From: an uncultured Clostridia bacterium
GTDB taxonomy: Bacteria; Bacillota; Clostridia; Christensenellales; CAG-1252
Assembly (NCBI GenBank): GCA_945482995.1
Contig: CALYRM010000006.1
Location: 1-44,405 of the forward strand
DNA: 44,405 bases
Direction: 5' to 3'
The notes beneath the pieces were generated by a model. That model saw nothing but the letters and a program-made list of their open reading frames with translations. It ran no database searches and was not told the origin of the DNA. The position numbers and the translations under genes are program-made. Below, piece after piece: positions 40,201 through 44,405 of this stretch. Every line of letters starts with the position of its first letter. Positions within the stretch are counted from its first letter, which is position 1.

Positions 40201-41127
40201 TATCGTAAATATACCAAGGAAAGTACCGAAAAAGACAGCGCGGGTAGGTGGTATTGGGGCGACGACGGCTCCGAGGGCTGGTACGGCACGGCAACCCCCT
40301 CAAACGACGTAACTTGGACGTTCTTTACTTGTGAAGATCCAACAAGACCATACACGAGCAAAGCAAAGGATTTGCATATCATTTTACCGAAAAATGCAAA
40401 AATGGTATGGGAAAAAGATAAGGATAGCTGTCTAAATATTATTGGTAATGGCAGAGTCTTCTTGTATCTACAAGAAGGTACCGATATCAAGATTATAGGT
40501 AACGGCTTTTCGAATTGGATTCACGACGAATATATGAGCGGAATAGACAGTTGGCTAGATCAATGGAGAGGCGAAGACGCTACCTACAACGTATTTGGCG
40601 GAGTTAGATACGTTCAAACTGAAGGATCTGGAATTGACGAAACCACGTATTATAAGAATGGTCAAGTTGTTATGGACGAAGCTGCATATAATAGCGGACA
40701 CTTCCAATTACAGCCTCGTATCTACATTATAGGTACCGGTGGAAACATTAATTTTGAAGTACAAGACTTCCAAACCGCAGCCTATGTTTATATGCCATCA
40801 GGCTATACGTATGATGATGGTGCAGGTAAAAATACATTCAAAATAAGTTCCAACCACAACGCAGCAGGTTCGGGAAATTGGGATGTATACGGAATTTACG
40901 TATGTGATGACTTTGAATATGGCAACGGCACGGGTGCAAAGGTTAGATACTATAAAACAGCGCCCGATTTGTCCAATACCGTATTTAAGTATACGAAGAA
41001 CGGATATACAACCACTTCGATAGGAGACAATCGATCATCTTATCAGCTTGCTGAGTTTTGGGATTATCCGACCGACCTACCCGTTTCGAGTATGGATTGG
41101 TACTATAGAGGTATCGCAATCAGCTAA
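34249..41127 (+). CDS. Giant prepilin-like (GspK/PilX-type) beta-solenoid protein, 2292 aa
   Basis: Residues 1-45 form a class III-like signal: basic 'KRLKILKNNKG' ending in Gly14, then 'AALMYTMMFLLLLSVIVVS'. The +5 position is Tyr, not Glu, as in tip pseudopilins of the GspK/PilX type. A Cys cluster follows (C142-x2-C145-x17-C163-x4-C168). From about 230 to 1590 there are short beta-repeats rich in Gly, Asn, Thr and Val ('GSIYARNTVKITG', 'GNVYTNGVFTMNGG', 'GYVYAPKANVTL'), resembling bactofilin-like or other beta-solenoids. The C-terminal 700 residues are Trp/Tyr-rich with a helical insert near 1845-1885. They end in a module ('GRVFLYLQEGTDIKIIGNG', 'AAYVYMPSGYTY', 'VYGIYVCDDFEYGNGTG') like C-terminal domains of PilX-type pilus proteins. 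RBS GAGGT (34238-34242) is six bases before the ATG. The likely role is a pilus-tip adhesin or cap; this is inferred from the N-terminus and neighbours. Confidence 0.75.
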   Translation: MELKRLKILKNNKGAALMYTMMFLLLLSVIVVSFSLISINMYKTTAYSANKTQNFTLAKAIGQAFALELSEDVDATSIVAYLENNTQYAKTVKGSASVVFDPKDDSKKSQINQALKGTGLTIDDLAEINLIAGLKFYFKITCANCGAVLEDIKDSSNRDSTFCQSSVCRGLHNEKNINKKYLYLDVTVSYHGVTEVVTTVFTYLDKEDFTQTMYDLFSVYNIYSTSPKDMQFDFAAPDDIGGVQPNVYLYNGVDSEEEGYGTTTRETYKLEESIKANLTSTGDVTITSSSGDIRSILGTVTSYGAMTLERVNIGNGSSSSNIYIRNSLTVNSTARVHGSIYARNTVKITGPNSTTTMVDGTIYALGNVTIQNCTVGRIIGGAGCNITLINANCNSISTDGSVTIDKSTVTGNVYCGDLTMKSSGRESKITGKAEVKGNLVIESTDSGKNTIGSTSNQNVINVGGNATFKGNSSKVSEILGNVIIAGSINYNNSKSVTKINGSLHVKGDIPVTIGEERINACYLSALEVTGDVLLSSGKGCIPLFGKENGSTSEAKTVIGGLLTVYTDMLIGDELGGIIDGEEKSTGVSYTFVDGTPKYVNLNGATINKLYIKKKGSTSDITQALLQNGTIVSGIEAEQIIVSGITIEENCVVMAEGINGAFVAVDNSKLKGKIVANRMFSLHEGSILYATQNGFVHVSGTETEKALAYIDGEIEGELVVGQKITVSQANGELKIKSKAVLHGNSLDKDIYINGDLTVEAHSMADITNNPEQFAPRLTTENNNGSRIYLSTGTAHLNGWVYDFYVNNAEVIMQDEIEGMAGKPYIKGTTFDSSDFVTIGENGLINSEGATYTNDNVIVYVYKTPMEPLGDLTISGTLVIKKGERLECNSLKVKRIITDDINEELTPSNFDSAKTRIVNRVNSFNFNSDSRVVGITVNGDTQINQTVSDKIMITGCTFNGWLKLKNVSGTVIIDRSEVTGARYTTYASNDTKSNNAYKGCLDVGSANLHLENSFVGGTASKNNVTQDSSIPYQGNVYTNGVFTMNGGQVYGTVYCSYATDLIDNKISGGLVMSTTSSVSVNWSPTFINKFIYGPKVKATVTSGTLCGTSPSSTATANNLNTNSYFIRLQDLTMSDSAVIAEYVSVFVDDGADTKLAGKNIGNVYAKTAKLTIYVADSLSTTKIAGYMYCVGQLQYADGLTPTAAKGLYAKNTTIPISENNIPFENINGNVDIVGSLTFDVSFNNVTGYVYAPKANVTLNSTVEGNIEANTLYVTPKSQTEIKGNVLVNSLYVYTDSYKVHFLENVKTSLLAVNLKLKSTGGDITLTTKIDNPDGQFAPTVSGGSYVSFYENVYVSKGTSGSGRAFLRCCTFEKRNVKNSNNGATLYADRGVYASTVNFYGAGYVSTQQHCFTTGLGVYNISSSNYSTNYGSIVAGIAKSETTSYGLYLSDTNCYSNVVLLSSQSAYLTKTTLGERANADSMSADRKKSYQKYYSFGGDVTMNETHIESITSTNSADPGAYTYVNVVGNLTLQNNSYIGSSYSTERVHAHTGFKGVYVAKKLTIDSGCTIRLNIYCKGALNNNGSIQLNIEKKIEWRDTKGWGWTDDWEYMESIYTCGGVVYSNGYSGSGYLSLDSYTKSYHMEKNGKWQKFYLKENEGHNTIAGVIDKPERKKDYSFCTHNSANRNTNSSSAESCPFAPNKITSTTLAGNLVNCGVSRDNSTPTAPTKDKLQGFVGVEWNTTEATEGKYKTPLSIIAFSHATTIKIEEVTLVSKTSLPSTQLDTSNRTYWKPQAIPLRWYLPTQTTAGEPVSLNPNANNMMTVAQKKLGQSIDALEACQQNFKEFRELNVWEWIKGDAIKIAKELKNNAKSFFKNLPTLFTPSSSYLGLKFKNDADAKFYRVTATKASSVMSDANGKDLLVITRRCMVVNGTFPSGKLLNDLIEHVNWNPDWVIPINVKFNQRPVGLVFFNSGVVPYSVFDGKNTEYRKYTKESTEKDSAGRWYWGDDGSEGWYGTATPSNDVTWTFFTCEDPTRPYTSKAKDLHIILPKNAKMVWEKDKDSCLNIIGNGRVFLYLQEGTDIKIIGNGFSNWIHDEYMSGIDSWLDQWRGEDATYNVFGGVRYVQTEGSGIDETTYYKNGQVVMDEAAYNSGHFQLQPRIYIIGTGGNINFEVQDFQTAAYVYMPSGYTYDDGAGKNTFKISSNHNAAGSGNWDVYGIYVCDDFEYGNGTGAKVRYYKTAPDLSNTVFKYTKNGYTTTSIGDNRSSYQLAEFWDYPTDLPVSSMDWYYRGIAIS

Positions 41128-41130
41128 ACG

Positions 41131-41154
41131 TCATTATCAATGTCATTATCAATG
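41131..41154 (+). repeat. Two 12-bp tandem copies of TCATTATCAATG
   Basis: The unit is repeated exactly at 41131-41142 and 41143-41154 and runs into the first repeat of array C (TCATTCCGACC). One more single copy lies near 41510. It looks like slippage or stepwise decay at the edge of the palindromic repeat. Confidence 0.8.
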
Positions 41155-41584
41155 TCATTCCGACCGAAGTGGAGGAATCTCATCCTTGTAAATGTCATTC
41201 TGAGCGAAGCGTAGCGTAGTCGTAAGGATCTATTCCTTGTTCGTCATCCTGAGCGAAGCGTAGCGTAGTCGAAGGATCTCATCCACTCTTTGTTAGAACA
41301 AAGAATGAAATCTGCCTTGATTGGCAGATGAAATCCCTACAGGATGAAATCACTTCGTGATGAAATCCGCCTTTCATGCGGGTTTTGGACTTCGTGATTG
41401 TATAGTGTTGTGCATGTCATTCTTACCCATATAACGTCATCCTGAAAGCGTTGCGAGTGGAGTCGTGAGGATCTAATCCTTGTTAGCATCCTCGAACTGC
41501 CAAAATGTCATTATCAATGTCATTCCGAGCGTAGTCGAGGAATCTAATCCTTGTTACGTCATGTCGAGCGTAGGCGAGACATCT
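41153..41584 (+). repeat. Array C of GTCATTCCGAGCG-type repeats
   Basis: This array occupies most of the 557-base gap between the giant prepilin-like gene and the first short prepilin gene. It contains units at 41153, 41191, 41241, 41436, 41519 and 41558 plus string-of-hairpins copy 3. The last unit is notable: CATGTCGAG ... CGAGACATC, an arm pair (GTC/GAC) different from the other arrays yet still complementary. No gene is seen. Confidence 0.87.
41284..41420 (+). repeat. String-of-hairpins element, copy 3 (137 bp)
   Basis: This copy is nearly identical to copy 1. The first loop reads AG instead of GG, with intact arms. It continues into TCTTACCCATATAACGTCAT as in copy 2. Confidence 0.9.
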
Positions 41585-41629
41585 CCCTACAAGCACAAAC
41601 TTCTTTCAACGCAAACAAACACTTCATCT

Positions 41630-41684
41630 CAATTAATTGCACATTAAAGCAGTCATTTAACGTACTACAAACAAAGAAAAAGAT
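41630..41684 (+). promoter_or_regulatory. Leader region shared with the next prepilin gene
   Basis: CAATTAATTGCACATTAAA (41630-41648) recurs exactly at 42534-42552, and similarity continues for about 20 more bases (ATTTA..GTACT). Both copies lie 30-40 bases upstream of a prepilin start codon. TTGCAC could serve as a -35 box, but the TACT-containing -10 candidate is about 20 bases away, too far for ordinary sigma-A. The shared sequence probably contains the promoter or a regulator site. No strong ribosome site precedes the ATG. Confidence 0.5.
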
Positions 41685-42107
41685 ATGATTAAACGAAGAC
41701 TTAAAAAATTAATTAAAAATAAGAGGGGATTCACCCTTTTGGAATGTATTACCGCAATAACCATTATCGGCATAATGAGTGGGGCTATGATGGCGCTTTT
41801 TTCGCAGGGTATCAAATTTATATCTAAGGCGCAAAAGTTAGATGAAATTTCGCAAGAAGCGTCTAGTATAGTTATTATGGGCAATGAAAATTCCACTTCG
41901 GGCGTAATAGGTGATGACGGAGATAAGTTCTACGTTAAGGGGCTCCCCGTATTGATAGAGTTTAATATCAGCGTAGGAAGTGCAGGCTTAATTCAGTTAG
42001 CGCCAAAGGAATTTAATTTCCAAGCAGGCGTTGTAATCAATAATGGAACTCAAACAAAGGTGGTATATTACGATATTACACCCGAGGAGCTGAACGACAT
42101 TAAATAA
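41685..42107 (+). CDS. Prepilin-like protein (PilV/GspI-type minor pilin), 140 aa
   Basis: A 15-residue basic leader ends in 'KNKRG', followed by the mature N-terminus 'FTLLECITAITIIGIMSG' with Glu at +5 and a hydrophobic helix of about 20 residues. This is a standard class III signal for prepilin peptidase, which is encoded 1.2 kb downstream. The rest is a short globular domain, mostly beta ('VLIEFNISVGSAGLIQL'), with no cysteine pair. The size fits a minor pilin or pseudopilin of the PilV/GspI class, though a major pilin cannot be excluded. The only ribosome-site candidate is a weak AAAGAAA. The start is supported by a leader the same length as that of the next prepilin. Confidence 0.85.
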   Translation: MIKRRLKKLIKNKRGFTLLECITAITIIGIMSGAMMALFSQGIKFISKAQKLDEISQEASSIVIMGNENSTSGVIGDDGDKFYVKGLPVLIEFNISVGSAGLIQLAPKEFNFQAGVVINNGTQTKVVYYDITPEELNDIK

Positions 42108-42262
42108 AAGTGCAATCCAAATGTCATTCTGAAAGCGTTAATGTCATTCCGAGCGTAGTCGAGGAATCTCATCCACTTTCGTCATTCTGAGCGTAGTCGA
42201 GGGACCTCATCCTTATAAATGTCATCCTCAAGCGAGAGCAACGGAGTCGTGAGGATCTCCTC

Positions 42263-42398
42263 CACTCTTTGTTGGAACAAAGAATGAAATCTGCCTTGAT
42301 TGGCAGATGAAATCCCTACAGGATGAAATCACTTCGTGATGAAATCCGCACATCAGCGGGTTTTGGACTTCGTGATTGTATAGTATTGTGCATGTCAT
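42263..42398 (+). repeat. String-of-hairpins element, copy 4 (136 bp)
   Basis: This copy is nearly identical to the others, but the last stem-loop has a replaced loop (ACATCA instead of CTTTCAT) between unchanged arms CCGC/GCGG. Change confined to the loop argues that the stem itself is what is kept. Confidence 0.9.
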
Positions 42399-42454
42399 TC
42401 TTACCCTATAACGTCATCCTCAAGCGAGAGCAACGGAGTCGTGAGAATCTAATT

Positions 42455-42469
42455 GACAGCACCGCTGTC
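42455..42469 (+). repeat. Small hairpin GACAGC-ACC-GCTGTC fused to a repeat unit (copy 2)
   Basis: Same composite as at 28908: AATTGACAGCACCGCTGTC runs directly into ATCCCGAGCG. Confidence 0.75.
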
Positions 42470-42533
42470 ATCCCGAGCGTAGTCGAGGGACCTCACTACA
42501 AGCACCGACTCTTTCAAAGCTAACAGCTCGTCA

Positions 42534-42588
42534 CAATTAATTGCACATTAAAAAACTAATTTACAGTACTGTAAAAAAGCTTATAGAT
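42534..42588 (+). promoter_or_regulatory. Leader of the second prepilin gene with a 16-bp palindrome
   Basis: The leader opens with the 19-bp sequence shared with 41630-41648. It then contains the perfect palindrome TTTACAGTACTGTAAA (42560-42575), ending 13 bases before the ATG at 42589. In the paralogous leader the same position reads TTTAACGTACTACAAA, related but not perfectly symmetric. A dimeric repressor site is a reasonable reading; a translation-controlling hairpin is the alternative. Confidence 0.5.
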
Positions 42589-43278
42589 ATGAAAAGACGT
42601 AGATTTACTAAAATTTTGAAGAATAAGAGGGGTTTTTCCCTTGTAGAATTGATTGTTGCCGTTTTGCTAATGGCAATGATTTCTACTTCTCTATCTTCGA
42701 TTTTAGGTTCTACTCTTAGTCTTTATAATAGGGCTGAAATGAACTCTCTATTATACAATGTGAGTCAAAAACTTCATATAGCGTTAGATAACGAGCTGTT
42801 GACCGCACGTGATTTAACTCTTTATGAACGCGCTCAAAATAAGCCTGAAACACTTGTTAAAAAAGAATATCAATACTTTATTCAAAAAGATTCCGACGGA
42901 TATATCTACGTATATTCTTTTAACACTGTAACCAATAAAACAGTTAAAGAACATATTTTGCTGTCCGACAAATCTTACAGGGGAGCCACGGTAAAAGAAT
43001 TATATTTTACTTATAGCTCGGTAAGTGATAAGCTCAATTATTCGGATACTGTACTAAAAGATGAATGTATGCGTATTGTGAATATCACCACAACGATAGT
43101 GAAAAACGGAGTAGAATATACACATACCTCAACTATAAGATTATATAATATGGCTGTGTATGGCACTGAACTTAAAATCAAACTTTCGTCAAGCTCGACC
43201 GCCGTTGTGCCTAATTATGTAAGAAGCGTTAAATTTTTATCGGTTATGTACTACGCAACGCAGTTTTTTGAGGTATAA
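42589..43278 (+). CDS. Prepilin-like protein (PilW/GspJ-type minor pilin), 229 aa
   Basis: The ORF track starts at a TTG (42541), but the ATG at 42589 is preferred. It gives a 15-residue leader ending in 'KNKRG', the same length and nearly the same sequence as the previous prepilin, whereas the extra 16 residues come from the duplicated leader DNA. The mature N-terminus 'FSLVELIVAVLLMAMISTS' has Glu at +5 and a long hydrophobic helix. A larger, mostly beta domain follows. Length and the 'FSLVELIVA' start suit the PilW/GspJ class. The stop is six bases before the peptidase gene, so the two are probably co-transcribed. Confidence 0.85.
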   Translation: MKRRRFTKILKNKRGFSLVELIVAVLLMAMISTSLSSILGSTLSLYNRAEMNSLLYNVSQKLHIALDNELLTARDLTLYERAQNKPETLVKKEYQYFIQKDSDGYIYVYSFNTVTNKTVKEHILLSDKSYRGATVKELYFTYSSVSDKLNYSDTVLKDECMRIVNITTTIVKNGVEYTHTSTIRLYNMAVYGTELKIKLSSSSTAVVPNYVRSVKFLSVMYYATQFFEV

Positions 43279-43284
43279 TGACCT

Positions 43285-44037
43285 ATGATTGATTACTTTA
43301 TAGGTGCAATTATATTTATTTACGGTTTGATTTTCGGTAGCTTTCTCAACGTATTGATATATAGAATCCCGAGAAAGAATTTCTTTTCAAGTGTTAGCTC
43401 ATACTGCCCCGAATGTAAACATAAATTGGCTTGGTATGACCTTATTCCTGTGTTTAGTTATATATTTTTAAGGGGTAGATGTCGCTATTGTAAAGAAAAA
43501 ATTAGCGTCAGATATCCGATTGTTGAACTTTCGAATGCAGTATTATGGGTGCTTTCGTTCGTTTTTTTTAGAAACTCTATTTCAGATATTATTTTATCGG
43601 CAGTATTATTTAGCTTGCTTATTGTTATTGCCGGAATTGATTTAGATACCCAAGAAATACCAAACGGATTGGTTATAGCCGTTTTGGTTCTTGGCGTTAT
43701 TCGATTCATTCTATCATTTTTCTTTGGTGATATGCTATGGTTCGAGCATTTAATCGGCGCTGCTTGTATCAGTATTCCTTTTTTAATTATAGCCTTAATA
43801 ACGGGTGGCGGTATTGGTGGCGGAGATATCAAGCTTTGCTTTGCGGTAGGATTGTTTTTGGGCTGGAAACTAACCCTAATGGGTACCTTCCTCGGAATAA
43901 TCTTAGCAGGAATAATCGCCTTGGTAATCATGATAAAGCACAAAAAATCGGGCACTATTCCATTAGCGCCATCGCTATGTTTCGGCTTTGCAACGGCGCT
44001 GTTGTTCGGAAATATGATATTAGAATTGATATTCTAA
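43285..44037 (+). CDS. pilD: Prepilin peptidase / N-methyltransferase (A24A family)
   Basis: This polytopic membrane aspartic protease cleaves prepilins after the Gly of the class III leader and methylates the new N-terminus. The 250-residue protein has all expected parts: 'GSFLNVLIYRIP' (residues 18-29), a cytoplasmic zinc knuckle pair C41-P-E-C44 and C66-R-Y-C69, then multiple membrane helices carrying the catalytic aspartates in 'GIDLDTQEIPN' (Asp119/121) and 'GGGD' (Asp181). The ATG at 43285 has GAGG (43270-43273) inside the end of the previous gene; the earlier ATG at 43278 runs into a stop after four codons. The three prepilin-like proteins upstream are its likely substrates. Complete; function is confident. 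Confidence 0.96.
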   Translation: MIDYFIGAIIFIYGLIFGSFLNVLIYRIPRKNFFSSVSSYCPECKHKLAWYDLIPVFSYIFLRGRCRYCKEKISVRYPIVELSNAVLWVLSFVFFRNSISDIILSAVLFSLLIVIAGIDLDTQEIPNGLVIAVLVLGVIRFILSFFFGDMLWFEHLIGAACISIPFLIIALITGGGIGGGDIKLCFAVGLFLGWKLTLMGTFLGIILAGIIALVIMIKHKKSGTIPLAPSLCFGFATALLFGNMILELIF

Positions 44038-44177
44038 CCACGTTTCTAATGTGCAATGTGCAACATACAATGTCATCCTGAGCGAAGCGTAGCGTAGTCG
44101 TAAGGATCTAATCCTTGTTACGTCATTTCGAGCGTAGTCGAGAAATCTCATCCATACAATGTCATCCTCAAGCAAGC

Positions 44178-44203
44178 GTAGCGTAGTCGTGTAGCGTAGT
44201 CGT
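44178..44203 (+). repeat. 13-bp tandem duplication inside a repeat unit
   Basis: GTAGCGTAGTCGT is present twice in a row (44178-44190 and 44191-44203) within one array E unit. The outer arms are unchanged. It shows that the unit's middle can expand, probably by slippage. Confidence 0.85.
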
Positions 44204-44254
44204 AAGGATCTAAATCCTTATAAATGTCATTTCGAGCGTAGTCGAAGGTGAATT

Positions 44255-44269
44255 GACAGCTCCGCTGTC
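44255..44269 (+). repeat. Small hairpin GACAGC-TCC-GCTGTC fused to a repeat unit (copy 3)
   Basis: Same composite as at 28908 and 42455, with a single loop change (TCC for ACC) and an unchanged stem. Confidence 0.75.
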
Positions 44270-44405
44270 ATCCCGAGCAACGTCGAGGGACCTCATTTCG
44301 CTTTCGTCATCCTGAGCGGAGTGCAACGGAGTCGTGAGGATCTTATCCTCGTTACGTCATTTCGAGCGTAGTCGAGAAATCTCTATCAAATCACTGACTT
44401 ATTTC

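Larger units (their letters stand above)
42122..42494 (+). repeat. Array D of GTCATTCCGAGCG-type repeats
   Basis: This fills most of the 481-base gap between the two short prepilin genes. Units start near 42122 (truncated), 42141, 42180, 42219, 42411 and 42467, with string-of-hairpins copy 4 in the middle. The right flank ACAAGCACCGACTCTTT also follows array A at 29183, and a diverged form follows array C at 41589, so each array end carries the same trailing sequence. Confidence 0.87.
44071..44397 (+). repeat. Array E of GTCATCCTGAGCG-type repeats, continuing toward the right edge
   Basis: Units start at 44071, 44122, 44160, 44226, 44265, 44308 and 44356. Two units (44122 and 44356) have TTC/GAA arms, CATTTCGAG ... 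CGAGAAATC, seen in no other array here. The unit at 44226 is cut short by the GACAGC hairpin composite. No gene is visible from 44038 to the window end. Confidence 0.87.

Noticed and set aside
39939-40490. Minus-strand ORF of 183 aa and other antisense ORFs under the giant genes
   Set aside because: They lie antisense to strongly patterned coding sequence, have no neighbours or ribosome sites and no recognisable domains.
42541-42588. TTG at 42541 as the start of the second short prepilin
   Set aside because: The extra 16 residues are translated from leader DNA that is noncoding before the other prepilin; the ATG at 42589 gives matching 15-residue leaders.
43485-43955. Minus-strand 156-aa ORF under pilD
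   Set aside because: It is a shadow of pilD; its hydrophobic, proline-rich look comes from the complement of membrane-helix codons.
29446-44037. A type II secretion system
   Set aside because: PilM is present and no secretin, GspC or GspE is seen; gene content fits a Gram-positive type IV pilus better, although the tip-like set resembles GspI/J/K.
43737-44081. Plus-strand 114-aa ORF overlapping pilD
   Set aside because: It is an out-of-frame shadow of the well-supported peptidase gene.

Overview
The window is a low-GC bacterial contig that reads entirely rightward. It suggests an uncultured Gram-positive, Clostridia-like member of the Firmicutes. This is inferred from AAGGAG-type ribosome sites, type IV pilus inner-membrane genes without any secretin (pilQ/gspD) in view, giant BspA-type surface proteins, and gene gaps packed with short palindromic repeats. 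No rRNA, tRNA, CRISPR array, transposase or prophage gene was seen. The species cannot be named from this sequence.

Region 1 (2-28678) is one uninterrupted reading frame whose beginning lies off the left edge. It encodes at least 9558 residues of BspA-type leucine-rich repeats (LRR_5). The repeats are grouped into super-repeats headed by a recurring Cys/His signature and broken up by several unrelated insert domains. Region 2 (28679-29445) is a stop-codon hairpin, an array of about 45-bp repeats, and then a good sigma-A-type promoter. Region 3 (29446-33589) is a tight operon of four type IV pilus assembly genes: pilC, pilM, pilN-like and pilO-like, the last with an unusual C-terminal zinc ribbon. 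Region 4 (33590-34248) is a second repeat array with two copies of a string-of-hairpins element. Region 5 (34249-41127) encodes a 2292-residue protein with a prepilin-like N-terminus lacking Glu5, a long beta-solenoid-like region and a C-terminal domain. Regions 6-8 are two short prepilin genes (41685-42107 and 42589-43278), each preceded by a repeat array and a shared leader sequence, followed by the prepilin peptidase gene (43285-44037). A last repeat array runs to the right edge.

How they may work together: PilC, PilM, PilN and PilO would form the inner-membrane platform, and the peptidase would process the prepilins. The two Glu5-containing prepilins and the giant Glu5-less one resemble, in order-independent composition, the GspI/GspJ/GspK (PilV/PilW/PilX) tip complex. 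The best candidate for an undescribed system here is therefore a pilus whose tip subunit has grown into a roughly 250-kDa beta-solenoid adhesin, encoded beside a protein of about 1 MDa made of leucine-rich repeats. The assembly ATPase (PilB), the retraction ATPase (PilT) and an obvious major pilin are not in the window.

The intergenic repeats are a second point of interest. Their arms co-vary in a compensatory way (five different paired triplets), and a separate 137-bp element is a chain of stem-loops joined by a three-base GAA linker.
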